Both the position numbers and the translations under genes were made by a program. A stretch of 14,457 nucleotides of DNA from DASXIW01 sp036497785 (GTDB lineage Bacteria; Pseudomonadota; Alphaproteobacteria; Acetobacterales; Acetobacteraceae), in contig DASXIW010000005.1 in the NCBI GenBank assembly GCA_036497785.1, forward strand, positions 1-14,457. The letters run 5' to 3'. Numbering within the stretch: the first letter of the stretch is position 1; every line of letters starts with the position of its first letter. The notes beneath the pieces are model-generated. The model saw only the letters and a list, made by a program, of their open reading frames with translations. It was not told the origin of the DNA and searched no databases. This document shows positions 6,015-13,235 of the stretch, piece by piece.

Positions 6015-7382
6015 ATGCCGGTGTCGATAGCCGTCGCGCAACAGTCAGCCATGGACAATGCCGTCCGGCATCTGGTGACCAAATACAACCCGCAGGGCAA
6101 CCGGGTCGGCTGGCTGATGATGGCCTCCATTCTGGTGGAGGCGTGGGACCTCTACTCGATTGCCTTCGTGCTTATATTCATTCGCGACCAGTATCATCCA
6201 AGCGCGCTTTTGCTGGGGCTGGCCGCCGCGGGCACCCAGGGCGGGGCGTTGATCGGCGCGTTGCTGGGGGGCTGGATGTCCGACAAGATCGGGCGGCGGT
6301 TCATGTTCCTGGCGACCATGATCATGTTCATCGTGCTGGCCCTGGCGCAGGCCTTCGTGACCAGCGTGGCCTGGCTGGTGGTGGTGCGCCTCCTCCTGGG
6401 CATCCCGCTCGGGAGCGACATCTCCAACGGCTACACCTACATCATGGAGTCCATGCGCAAGGGCGAGCGCGAGGTGATGGGCAATCGCTGGCAGTTCATG
6501 TTCGCCATTGGCGAGGTGGCGACGCTGGCGGTGATCGCGGTGTTCATCGTGGCCGACCTGCAACATGAGCTGATTTGGCGCATCACCCTTGGCCTGGGCG
6601 CGGTGCCCGCGCTGGTGATTCTGATCATGCGGCACGACCTGCCGGAGACCGCCGTATGGCTGGTGCGCAATGGCCGCTTCCGCGAGGCCAAGGCCGTGAC
6701 GATGAAGATGTATGCCGACAATCTAGACATGCTGCCGGATGAGGACGTGGTGGTGCCCAAGCCGCACCCGACCGCCTTCCTGGCCGATCTGCGCAAGGAC
6801 CCGATACGCTGGCGCGCGACGATCTATGGCTGGATCGCCTGCTTCGCGCAGGGCAGCGAATTCTCGACCTTCGCGTTCTATCTGCCCGTGCTGTTCATCA
6901 TGGTGGGTGTGTCCTCCCTGCTGGGCACCACACTCGTCACCATGCTGTTATATGTGATCGCGGCCATTGCCGGCTGGGTCGGGCCCATGATCACCCCCAG
7001 GATCGGGCACCGGGGGATTGGCATCGCCGGGTTCGGCATCGTGCTGGTGTCGCTGCTGGTGGCGGCCTGGGCGTTGTATACCGGCGCCACCTATATTCTG
7101 CCGTTTGCCGCGGCGGCGATGCTGTGGGGGCATTATTGGGATGCCTCCAACTGCATGACGATCCCGACCATGGTGGCCAAGCCGGAATATCGCGGCACGG
7201 CGAGCGGCTTCTCCTACATGTTCGTCAAGGCGCCGTCGTTCCTGGCGATCTTCCTGTTCCCGACGCTGTTCGGGGCGATCGGGCAGGCTGGGGCCACGCT
7301 GCTCTGCGCCATCTTCCCGCTGATAGGATTGTTGGCGGCGATCTTCATTCTGCCGGAAGTGTATGGCTACGAACACGACTGA
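6015..7382 (+). CDS. MFS transporter
   Basis: Major facilitator of 455 aa with about 12 TM helices. The loop 2-3 motif GGWMSDKIGRR (85-95) matches the MFS signature GxxxDRxGRR. TM1 contains acidic residues in VEAWDLYSIAF (Glu42, Asp45), as in proton-coupled sugar/aromatic-acid/phosphate symporters. The second half has GWIACFAQGSEFSTFAFYLP (a TM7-like start) and WDASNCMTIPTMV. GGGGGA upstream supports the ATG at 6015; Met13 is a less likely alternative. The gene is single, divergent from the ModA-like protein, and ends just before a strong terminator. The substrate cannot be read from sequence; an organic acid fits the catabolic neighbours but is inference. Confidence 0.85.
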   Translation: MPVSIAVAQQSAMDNAVRHLVTKYNPQGNRVGWLMMASILVEAWDLYSIAFVLIFIRDQYHPSALLLGLAAAGTQGGALIGALLGGWMSDKIGRRFMFLATMIMFIVLALAQAFVTSVAWLVVVRLLLGIPLGSDISNGYTYIMESMRKGEREVMGNRWQFMFAIGEVATLAVIAVFIVADLQHELIWRITLGLGAVPALVILIMRHDLPETAVWLVRNGRFREAKAVTMKMYADNLDMLPDEDVVVPKPHPTAFLADLRKDPIRWRATIYGWIACFAQGSEFSTFAFYLPVLFIMVGVSSLLGTTLVTMLLYVIAAIAGWVGPMITPRIGHRGIGIAGFGIVLVSLLVAAWALYTGATYILPFAAAAMLWGHYWDASNCMTIPTMVAKPEYRGTASGFSYMFVKAPSFLAIFLFPTLFGAIGQAGATLLCAIFPLIGLLAAIFILPEVYGYEHD

Positions 7383-7410
7383 AGCGGGTGGGCTGATGGC
7401 TTGGTAGGGA

Positions 7411-7445
7411 AGGCAGGGCGAGGGGGTTCCCCGCCCTGCCTTTTT
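7411..7445 (+). terminator. Rho-independent terminator after the MFS gene
   Basis: A perfect 10-bp inverted repeat, AGGCAGGGCG (7411-7420) with CGCCCTGCCT (7432-7441), is followed directly by a T run. The loop can pair further through its GGGG and CCCC. It lies 28 bp after the MFS stop and between convergent genes. The opposite strand lacks a T run, so it probably acts mainly on the MFS transcript. Confidence 0.85.
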
Positions 7446-7459
7446 CATTTGCCGCTCGG

Positions 7460-8212
7460 TTATGACAGCGGCGTATGGCGCTTCAGGAATGTCACCACGC
7501 GGGTTTCCTGCTGGCCCAGATGTTCCGGCCCACGCCAATCCGTCAGCACCTCTACCCCCGGCAGCAGGGCGGCGAGTTCCGTGCTGGTTGCGGCCGGATG
7601 GGGAATATCGGTGCCCGGCAGCAGGAATGTGGGCACCGGACAATTCCGGACGAAGGCGCGGTCGACGCAGAACACGAAGTCGTGGTCCCATATGTTGTGG
7701 CCGAAGGCGGCGATGGCCGCCTCGTTCAACTCGGGGCGGGCGGCGCGCTGCTCGCGGCTCCATTCCGTATGGCCGTTCGGGAAAAACTCTGGGTGTTTGG
7801 GATGCAGACCGATGGGGTTCTGTAAAACCGCGGCAACGACACGTTCCGGCGCCGTTTCTATGGCCTTCAGGCTGAAGCTGCCGCCGATGCAGCCGCCCAG
7901 GACGTGGAATTTGTCGAAGCCGAGATGGTCCATCAGCGCGAGATGATCGGCCGCGTAAGTGTGCCAGCCGTGATCGGCCTCGATCGCAGTTCGCGATTGC
8001 CCGGCATTGCGTTGGTCCATCGCGATGGCGGTGAAACCGGCCGCCGGAAGGGCCTGGGTCCAATCGACCCATGGCCGGGGTGGACCTTCGGCGGGGGCGG
8101 ACCACATCTCCATGCGCGAGCGCAGGCCGCCAGGGGCGAACAGCAGGACGGGAAAGCCCCGGCCATGGGTCTGGTAGTGGATTTCGCCGTCCGGGCGGGT
8201 CAATACGGGCAT
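7460..8212 (-). CDS. Alpha/beta-fold hydrolase with cysteine nucleophile
   Basis: The 250-aa product starts at the ATG at 8212, preceded by AGGAGAAACCG. The core alpha/beta-hydrolase features are visible: oxyanion region FAPGGLRSRMEMW (25-37), the MDQRNAGQS strand-loop (65-73), the nucleophile elbow VLGGCIGG (104-111), the acid in LLPGTDIPH (Asp202) and the histidine in GPEHLG (His231). The elbow is G-x-C-x-G rather than G-x-S-x-G, so Cys108 replaces Ser, as in dienelactone hydrolases. The overall sequence resembles single-domain alpha/beta hydrolases more than DLH proper. A ring-fission-product or enol-lactone hydrolase role would fit nearby catabolic genes, but the substrate is unknown. It converges on the MFS gene. 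Confidence 0.8.
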   Translation of the reverse strand: MPVLTRPDGEIHYQTHGRGFPVLLFAPGGLRSRMEMWSAPAEGPPRPWVDWTQALPAAGFTAIAMDQRNAGQSRTAIEADHGWHTYAADHLALMDHLGFDKFHVLGGCIGGSFSLKAIETAPERVVAAVLQNPIGLHPKHPEFFPNGHTEWSREQRAARPELNEAAIAAFGHNIWDHDFVFCVDRAFVRNCPVPTFLLPGTDIPHPAATSTELAALLPGVEVLTDWRGPEHLGQQETRVVTFLKRHTPLS

Positions 8213-8336
8213 CGGTTTCTCCTGCTCACGGTATTCTCGTGGCACAAGCCGGCGCGCTGTCAACCCGGTGACATCCGACGCAAGCGGACTGTGGGATCGC
8301 ATTGCCAGGCAAGCCGTTCCCGCACCTGACCGGGAC

Positions 8337-8362
8337 GCCGACGGCGATGGAGCGCCGTCGGC
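8337..8362. terminator. Strong hairpin downstream of pssA, possible terminator
   Basis: A perfect 10-bp inverted repeat, GCCGACGGCG / CGCCGTCGGC, has a 6-nt loop (ATGGAG). It lies about 97 bp past the pssA stop and about 125 bp upstream of the hydrolase start on the same strand. No T run follows on the minus strand, so it may stop transcription poorly alone, protect the mRNA end, or be a simple GC-rich dyad. Confidence 0.4.
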
Positions 8363-8390
8363 CGTGCCGGGTGATTCCGTCTCAAGCCAT

Positions 8391-8461
8391 CATGCTCTAG
8401 CTCTTTGTTTTGGCGAGCAATTTTATGGCTCGGTTATTCCACCTAATGCCATATTGCTCTA
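8391..8461. repeat. Alphaproteobacterial-type intergenic repeat (GCTCTAG ... TTGCTCTA)
   Basis: This AT-richer block contains GCTCTAGCTCTTTGTTTTGG near its left end, followed by CGAGCAATTTTAT, and closes with ATTGCTCTA. From memory this arrangement matches short intergenic repeats common in rhizobia and relatives (a CTCTTTGTTTTG core with a TTGCTCTA end). Its composition differs sharply from flanking GC-rich DNA. Its right end supplies the pssA stop codon (TAG on the minus strand, 8459-8461). Only one copy is in the window, so repeat status rests on recognition. Confidence 0.5.
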
Positions 8462-9343
8462 ACCGTCCGCCTCATCCTCGCGAGGCGTCTCCGCCGCCCG
8501 TTGTAGGCGGCGAAAGCTGCGGGCGCTGAAGGGGAGCATGCCGACATAGATGAGGCCCGCCGCCGCCAGGGCGCCCCAGGGATCGGCCACTAGCACGGCG
8601 GCGAACAGGCCGGTGCCGAGCATCAGCGGCAGCACATATTCAGTTGGCACCTTGAAATTCTTGAAGCTCCAGACCGGCAAGGTCGAGACCAGCAGCACCG
8701 CGACGCCGACCAGCACGATCGCGCACAAGGCGGGGGACTGAGCGAAGGCTGCCAACCGCTCCCAGCCCATGGACCGGGCCTCGAGGCCGAGGAACAGGGG
8801 GAACAGCGCCAGGCCGGCACCGGCTGGGGCGGGAACACCGGTGAAGAAATTATAGGTGTAGGCAGGGTGCGTGGCCGTATCGAGGGCGGCGTTGAAGCGG
8901 GCGAGGCGGAGCGCCATGCAGACGGCGAACATCAGGCAGGGGGTGAAGCCGTAGCCCCGCAGCGATGAGAGCGACCAGAGATAGAGCACGAAGGACGGCG
9001 CCACGCCGAAGCAGAGGAAGTCGGCGAGGCTGTCGAATTCGGCGCCGAAGCGCGAGGTTGCCTTCAGCAGCCGGGCCAGCCGGCCATCGAGCCCATCGAT
9101 GCAGGCGGCGACGGCGATCGCGACGGCGGCGGAGCCGAAGCGGCCCTCCAGCGCCAGGCGCATGGCGGTAAGGCCGGCGCACAGGCCCAGCATCGTCAGG
9201 ATGTTCGGGATCATCCGGTTGAAGGACGGACCCTTGAAGCGTGGCCGGTGGCGGGGGCGCAGGCGGCGTTGCAGGCGGTGGATCGGCGAAACCTGATGCG
9301 GGAGGTTCGTGCTCGGGACGGGGCGGGGGCTCGGAATGTTCAT
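8459..9343 (-). CDS. pssA: CDP-diacylglycerol--serine O-phosphatidyltransferase
   Basis: Integral membrane enzyme that makes phosphatidylserine from CDP-diacylglycerol and serine, the first committed step to phosphatidylethanolamine. The CDP-alcohol phosphotransferase signature is complete: Asp83-xx-Asp86-Gly87-xx-Ala90-Arg91-x8-Gly100-xxx-Asp104-xxx-Asp108 (seen as DGLDGRLAR then GAEFDSLAD). It is 294 aa with about eight hydrophobic segments, a strongly basic cytoplasmic N-terminus of about 40 residues (IHRLQRRLRPRHRPRFKG) and a polar C-terminus. Its ATG overlaps the psd stop as ATGA, so the two are translationally coupled. The stop codon lies at the edge of an intergenic repeat. Confidence 0.95.
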   Translation of the reverse strand: MNIPSPRPVPSTNLPHQVSPIHRLQRRLRPRHRPRFKGPSFNRMIPNILTMLGLCAGLTAMRLALEGRFGSAAVAIAVAACIDGLDGRLARLLKATSRFGAEFDSLADFLCFGVAPSFVLYLWSLSSLRGYGFTPCLMFAVCMALRLARFNAALDTATHPAYTYNFFTGVPAPAGAGLALFPLFLGLEARSMGWERLAAFAQSPALCAIVLVGVAVLLVSTLPVWSFKNFKVPTEYVLPLMLGTGLFAAVLVADPWGALAAAGLIYVGMLPFSARSFRRLQRAAETPREDEADG

Positions 9344-10011
9344 GCGGCGAGGTCCGCGATGACGGTTTCGCCACCGATCATGGTCTGTCCTTCCACCACC
9401 AGGGGGCGGACGCCCTCGGGCAGATAGAGGTCGGTGCGGCTGCCGAAGCGGATCATGCCGAAGCGGACGCCGGCCGACAGCGTTTCGCCTTCATGGACAT
9501 CGCACAGGATGCGCCGGGCAATGAGGCCCGCGATCTGGACCACGGCGATGCTGCGCCCGTCCGTCAGGCGGATCGCGAGGGCGTTGCGTTCATTGTCGGT
9601 GCTCGCCTTGTCCAGGCTGGCGTTGACGAACTTGCCGTGGCGATAGGCGATGGCGGTGATGGTGCCGTCCACCGGCATGCGGTTCACGTGCACGTCGAGC
9701 ACTGACAGGAAAATAGCCACGCGCCAACGCGGCGCATCGCCCAGGTTGAGTTCAAGCGGCGGGGCGACGGCGGCGATGGAGACGACGCGGCCATCCGCGG
9801 GGGCGACCACCAGGCCGGGGCGCCCGGGGGTGAAGCGCTCCGGGTCGCGGAAGAAATACAGGCAGAACAGGGTGAAGACGAGCCCGAGCCACGCGAGCCA
9901 ATGGGCGAAGATGAGGCCAAGCACCAGCGCCACCACGCCGCCCATGATGAACGGACGGCCGCCAGGGTGGGGCGGGGCGAGGACGAGGCGCAGCGAGGCG
10001 ACGAGGGCCAT
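9340..10011 (-). CDS. psd: Phosphatidylserine decarboxylase proenzyme, short type
   Basis: Pyruvoyl-dependent membrane enzyme that decarboxylates phosphatidylserine to phosphatidylethanolamine. The proenzyme self-cleaves before a serine that becomes the pyruvoyl group. From the ATG at 10011 it is 223 aa, the size of the short PSD subgroup, with hydrophobic segments near 25-50 (MGGVVALVLGLIFAHWLAWL). Processing residues are visible: Asp73 in VAPADGRVVS, His108 in VLDVHVNRMPVDG, and Ser191 in IRFGSRTDLYLP. Cleavage would give a beta chain of about 190 and an alpha chain of 33 residues. The frame also allows a TTG start at 10065, but MALVASLRLVLAPPHPGGRP is the family-like beginning. It is the first gene of the psd-pssA pair. 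Confidence 0.95.
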   Translation of the reverse strand: MALVASLRLVLAPPHPGGRPFIMGGVVALVLGLIFAHWLAWLGLVFTLFCLYFFRDPERFTPGRPGLVVAPADGRVVSIAAVAPPLELNLGDAPRWRVAIFLSVLDVHVNRMPVDGTITAIAYRHGKFVNASLDKASTDNERNALAIRLTDGRSIAVVQIAGLIARRILCDVHEGETLSAGVRFGMIRFGSRTDLYLPEGVRPLVVEGQTMIGGETVIADLAA

Positions 10012-10118
10012 GGTGATCCAGGAAAAATATCGCGGATTTATGGATGCTTCACCCCAGTGGGGCAAGACTCACGTCCAGGGGTCGCGTCCAGGACCGGCGT
10101 TATCGTATCGGAGAAACC

Positions 10119-10655
10119 GTGACACATGATGGAATTTCGCGAATGAGCGGGGATGCGCCGTTCCGGCGGGGGCCGTTCGCGGTGGATGAGGCGATGCGGC
10201 TGTCACCGGCCGAGGCCGCCGACACGCCGGCATTCCGGCTGCGTTGGCGGGATCGCGCGGTGCATGTGCGTATGGCGCAGGCGCCGGACGGCTCGGATAG
10301 TGGCGTGCTTGCGCTGCGGACCATCGTTGGGCGGGTTCCGAGCACCGCGGAACGGGCAGTGGGCCGGGAAGGGGCGGCGCGGCGCCGGCGGGCCTTCAGC
10401 GTGATGCTCGGCTGGCCAGGGCTGTTGCCGCGCACGTGGTGCGTGCGGCTGCTGTCGGATCACCGCGTGGGGCTGGAGGCGGAGCTGCGCCTGGAACTGC
10501 CCGCCAGTGCGGCGACCTTGCTGGGCGCGTTGTCGCTGTTCTTGCTGGAACTGGCGCCCTATCTCGACTTGCTGGACGAAACCGGCATGGGCGCGGCTGG
10601 GTTGGCGGCGGACGATGCCGGGGATGCGGGCACGGCGAAGACCTGGCCGGGATAA
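10119..10655 (+). CDS. Hypothetical protein, overlaps the LysM gene end
   Basis: Not recognised. Codon composition is strongly GC3-rich in this frame, like the surrounding genes, which supports real coding. The best start is GTG at 10119, with GGAG about 5 nt upstream (178 aa); an in-frame ATG at 10143 has no ribosome binding site. The product is Arg/Ala/Leu-rich and soluble-looking for most of its length. It contains LRWRDRAVHVRM, a central basic patch (GREGAARRRRAFSVM), a strand-like RTWCVRLLSDHRVGLEAELR and one hydrophobic helix (SAATLLGALSLFLLELAPYL). The last ~32 codons lie over the 3' end of the LysM gene on the other strand and are Gly/Ala/Asp-rich, perhaps just read-through of the overlap. 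It is divergent from psd (107 bp apart). Confidence 0.6.
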   Translation: MTHDGISRMSGDAPFRRGPFAVDEAMRLSPAEAADTPAFRLRWRDRAVHVRMAQAPDGSDSGVLALRTIVGRVPSTAERAVGREGAARRRRAFSVMLGWPGLLPRTWCVRLLSDHRVGLEAELRLELPASAATLLGALSLFLLELAPYLDLLDETGMGAAGLAADDAGDAGTAKTWPG

Positions 10656-11722
10656 ATCCGCCCGGGATCGCGGATCTGCTCGCGATTGGCCTGATAGATG
10701 GTCATGTATTGCATGCCGCGGCCATAGACGCGGCGGGCGATACGCCAGAGATTCTGGCTGGGCTGGACGACCACGTGGCCTTCGGCCATGTCCTGGCCGG
10801 AGAGCTCGGCGCGCTGGAACGGCAATTCCAGCCGGGCCGCGACCTTGCCGCCCGCGGCGAGCTGATCCAGCCGCAACTGGTGGTTGCCCCCGGCGATCGG
10901 TTTGCCCGGCACAAGGGTCCAATGGCCTTGTGCATCCGCGAGCGCGTCGCCTGCCAGGGCCTGGTCGATATAGACGCGGACGGTTACGCCCGCCGGTGCT
11001 GTGCCGGAGAAGCGGATCAGTCCGTGTTCGTCATAATCGACGATGTCCAGGCCGAGCTTGGCCTTGGCGCCGTCCACCGATCCGAGCAGGCGGGGTGCGG
11101 CACCGGGCGGGGTCAGAATGGCGATGGCGGTTGGAGGGGTGGCGCGGCCGGTTTGTCCGGTGGGCGGGACCACGAGGAGGACAGGGGCGTCGCCCTTGGT
11201 TTGCCGGCCGGAGGATTCGGTCGCCGTGACCGCCAGTTCCTGGCCGCCGGCGGGCAATGGCGCGGTGGGCAGGATCACCCATTGGCCCTGCGCGTTGGCT
11301 GTGGCGCGGCCGATCTGCTTGCCATTATCGGTGACGACGATATCCGCGCCGGGGGCGCTGCGCCCGGCGAGCACGGCATCGCCCGACGGCTCGATGCGGA
11401 CCACGTCGAAGCTGGGTGTGACCGCGGGCGCAGCTGGCGGCGTGGCAGGCGGCGCGCGCGCGAGTTGCTGGCTTGGCGGCGATGCCGCCGGCGCCGCGGT
11501 GACAGCGGCGGGCGCTGGGGGCGCATTTGCGGAAGGCGCCGTGACGGAAGGCGGGGGGACGCCAGGCGCGATGGCGGAAGGTGGGGCGGGCAAAGCCGTG
11601 CTGTCGTCGCGAGCGTGCAGGCCAAACCACAGAACGACGGCAACCGCTAGCGCGCCGGCCAGGCCCAAGGCGACCGGGCGCAGATGGAGGGAACGATGCG
11701 CGGTTGGCAATGGTTCGGACAC
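10559..11722 (-). CDS. Membrane-anchored LysM domain protein with Ig-like repeats
   Basis: Likely envelope protein of 387 aa that binds peptidoglycan. It starts at GTG (11722) with only a weak ribosome binding site. One TM helix (about 16-35, VALGLAGALAVAVVLWFGL) is followed by a Pro/Ala-rich linker (about 40-103). Two similar beta-rich units follow: about 104-185, with GDAVLAGRSAPGADIVVTDN and ANAQGQWVILPTAPLPAGGQ, and about 226-303, with GLIRFSGTAPAGVTVRVYID and ADAQGHWTLVPGKPIAGGNH. These are Ig-like repeats. A C-terminal LysM domain spans about 317-365 (VVVQPSQNLWRIARRVYGRG ... NREQIRDPGRIYPGQVFAVP). The topology puts LysM in the periplasm. The last ~32 codons (Ala/Pro/Ser-rich tail) overlap the convergent hypothetical gene. 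Its precise role in cell-wall biology is unknown. Confidence 0.85.
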   Translation of the reverse strand: MSEPLPTAHRSLHLRPVALGLAGALAVAVVLWFGLHARDDSTALPAPPSAIAPGVPPPSVTAPSANAPPAPAAVTAAPAASPPSQQLARAPPATPPAAPAVTPSFDVVRIEPSGDAVLAGRSAPGADIVVTDNGKQIGRATANAQGQWVILPTAPLPAGGQELAVTATESSGRQTKGDAPVLLVVPPTGQTGRATPPTAIAILTPPGAAPRLLGSVDGAKAKLGLDIVDYDEHGLIRFSGTAPAGVTVRVYIDQALAGDALADAQGHWTLVPGKPIAGGNHQLRLDQLAAGGKVAARLELPFQRAELSGQDMAEGHVVVQPSQNLWRIARRVYGRGMQYMTIYQANREQIRDPGRIYPGQVFAVPASPASSAANPAAPMPVSSSKSR

Positions 11723-11850
11723 GGGCTGATTTTACGGCCGCACGGGGCGCGCTGCAATCAGAGTCTCATTTTCTGAGCCCAGGCGTGAGTTTTGGTTGCG
11801 CTGTCCCCTTTCAGGGGGCGCTTTCCCGTGGCGTTGGCTATGGCATAAGC

Positions 11851-11876
11851 ACTGGGTTTGAGGACTGGGGTTTGAG
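11851..11876 (+). repeat. Tandem 13-nt direct repeat upstream of the cytochrome b561 gene
   Basis: ACTGGGTTTGAG (11851-11862) and ACTGGGGTTTGAG (11864-11876) are near-identical copies side by side, 36 bp before the cytochrome b ATG and in the 190-bp divergent region shared with the LysM gene. They could be half-sites for a regulator or slippage products. A nearby imperfect hairpin (GCGC..CCCC / GGGG..GCGC, 11798-11821) lies in the same region. Confidence 0.35.
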
Positions 11877-11912
11877 CATCGGGCTTGCCGGGCAATGAGC
11901 GGAGGCTGAGGG

Positions 11913-12593
11913 ATGGCGTTGCGGAACCGGAAAAGCGAGCTGAAACTGCCGATGCGGGTATGGGATGCGCCGATGCGGCTATTCCATTGGGCGATCGTGG
12001 TGCTGATTGTGACCAGCTTCATAGCCATCAAGATGGATCACACGAAGCTGCATCTGCTGTCCGGCTACGCCGTGCTGACGCTGGTGCTGTTTCGTGTGGT
12101 CTGGGGGATCATCGGCAGCGAGACGGCGCGGTTTTCCCACTTCCTGCGCAGCCCGATGGCGGCGCTGCGGTATCTTCTGCGGTTTCGCGACAGGGCGCCG
12201 GATACGGCGATCGGCCATAACGCGGCCGGCGGCTGGATGACGTTGGTGATGCTGCTCGACATGCTGGTGCAGGTGGGAACGGGGCTGTGCGCCAATGACG
12301 ACGGCGACATGGCAGGGCCGTTGGCGAAATATGTCGGCAAGGCGCGCAGTGATTTCCTCTCGGCCGTGCATGGCTGGAATTTCTACGTGCTGCTCGGGCT
12401 GATCGTCCTGCATGTGTTGGCGGTGACTGCCTATGCGGCGATCAAGCGGCACGACCTGGTGCGGCCGATGGTGACCGGCAAGAAACGCCTGCCGGCCACC
12501 GCGCGCGCACCGCGCATGGCCAGCCCGTTACTGGCGCTGCTGGTGCTGGTGGTGATCGCGGCCGGGGTGTGGGTGCTGGCGACGCGGGTATAG
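11913..12593 (+). CDS. Cytochrome b561 family membrane protein (di-haem cytochrome b)
   Basis: Inner-membrane b-type cytochrome of 226 aa that passes electrons between the quinone pool or a dehydrogenase and a periplasmic c-type cytochrome. Start ATG follows GGAGGCTGAGGG. The bacterial/Ni-hydrogenase-type b561 pattern is visible: VWDAPMRLFHWAIVV with His25, HTKLHLLSGYA with His47, GHNAAGGWMTLVMLLDMLVQ with His102, and AVHGWNFYVLLGLIVLHVLA with His153 and His167. These give the pairs needed for two b haems. Four core TM helices are followed by a basic loop (KRHDLVRPMVTGKKR) and a fifth C-terminal TM. A cytochrome c' gene converges on it 50 bp downstream; such pairs are common, suggesting they work together. 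Confidence 0.9.
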   Translation: MALRNRKSELKLPMRVWDAPMRLFHWAIVVLIVTSFIAIKMDHTKLHLLSGYAVLTLVLFRVVWGIIGSETARFSHFLRSPMAALRYLLRFRDRAPDTAIGHNAAGGWMTLVMLLDMLVQVGTGLCANDDGDMAGPLAKYVGKARSDFLSAVHGWNFYVLLGLIVLHVLAVTAYAAIKRHDLVRPMVTGKKRLPATARAPRMASPLLALLVLVVIAAGVWVLATRV

Positions 12594-12602
12594 AACGCGT
12601 CA

Positions 12603-12624
12603 GGCAGACGCCAGCGCGTCTGCC
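12603..12624. terminator. Hairpin between convergent cytochrome genes, possible terminator
   Basis: A perfect 9-bp inverted repeat, GGCAGACGC / GCGTCTGCC, has a 4-nt loop and lies in the 49-bp gap between the two convergent cytochrome stops. It is correctly placed to end both transcripts, but neither side has a T run. Confidence 0.45.
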
Positions 12625-12642
12625 AGACGCAGGTTCAGCAAT

Positions 12643-13140
12643 TTAGCGATTGCGGTAGCGGCGGTGACAGGTGCCGCAGGCCGCCGCCAAGGTGTGGAAC
12701 TGCGCGTCGAAACCGGCCTTGTCATCGGCCTGGGCGAGTTTCACCAGCTTGTCGGCCTGGGCCGCGGTATCGGCAGCCAGGGATCGGAAATCGGCGAAAT
12801 TCTGCCAGATTTCGGGCTTCGCCTTGGTTTTGCCGGCATCGCTGCCCGGCGGGAATACGCTGGGGACCTTGCGCTCCCAATCGGCGATCGCCTGGGCCTG
12901 GGCAGCCAGGGGGGCGACGTCGCCGCCCGCATCCGCCACTTTCTTGATCTCGTCGCTATCCTTGCCGGCCTGCTTCATGCCGGCCTGTCGCGCGGCGATC
13001 GGGTCCGCGGGCGGGGTTTGGGCCAGCACCGGCAGGACGAGAAGCGGGAGGATGGCGAGGGCCAGGGCCCCCGCGAGGATGTCGCCGGCGGCCCGAGGGC
13101 GCTTCCCGCGACGCAGGTGGGTATGTGAGAGGGGGGGCAT
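12643..13140 (-). CDS. Cytochrome c' / c556 family protein
   Basis: Exported mono-haem c-type cytochrome with a four-helix bundle. The 165-aa precursor has a long Arg/Lys-rich n-region, a hydrophobic core (ILAGALALAILPLLVLPVLA) and a likely cut at VLA-Q (40/41). The mature part has RQAGM near its start (Met55, the position of the axial Met in the c556 group), the FxxWQNFADF-like segment KPEIWQNFADFRSLA, and the C-terminal haem site CGTCHRRYR (Cys155, Cys158, His159), the normal place for this family. Family roles include electron transfer and NO/gas binding. Convergent with the cytochrome b561 gene, its likely membrane partner. ATG at 13140 is accepted; GGAGGA upstream is rather far (about 12 nt). 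Confidence 0.9.
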   Translation of the reverse strand: MPPLSHTHLRRGKRPRAAGDILAGALALAILPLLVLPVLAQTPPADPIAARQAGMKQAGKDSDEIKKVADAGGDVAPLAAQAQAIADWERKVPSVFPPGSDAGKTKAKPEIWQNFADFRSLAADTAAQADKLVKLAQADDKAGFDAQFHTLAAACGTCHRRYRNR

Positions 13141-13235
13141 TGCGGGGAGATGTCCTCCAGGTTGCTGCGGCGTGGCTGGGCGGGCCGGTGCGGATGGGCT
13201 ATCTCTGAGGGGCTCATCCGTGCCGGGAGGAAAGC

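Noticed and set aside
7411..7445. Possible bidirectional terminator for the hydrolase as well
   Set aside because: The hairpin is strong but the minus-strand side lacks a T run.
6948..8105. Minus-strand ORF of 385 codons spanning the MFS end and the hydrolase
   Set aside because: It crosses a clear terminator and is out of frame with the hydrolase, whose catalytic triad lies in another frame.
8337..8362. Hairpin as a REP/BIME-type repeat
   Set aside because: Only one copy is visible and it is a simple GC dyad; kept only as a possible terminator.
10052..10062. CCCCAGTGGGG inverted repeat between psd and the hypothetical gene
   Set aside because: Short 4-bp arms in GC-rich DNA; not distinguishable from chance.
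10203..10922. Minus-strand ORF under the hypothetical gene
   Set aside because: Arg/Pro/Gln-rich with no start context; the plus-strand frame has the better codon pattern and ribosome site.
10436..11650. Plus-strand ORF of 404 codons opposite the LysM protein
   Set aside because: Gly/Arg/Ala-rich shadow. The minus strand has a TM anchor, two Ig-like repeats and a LysM domain.
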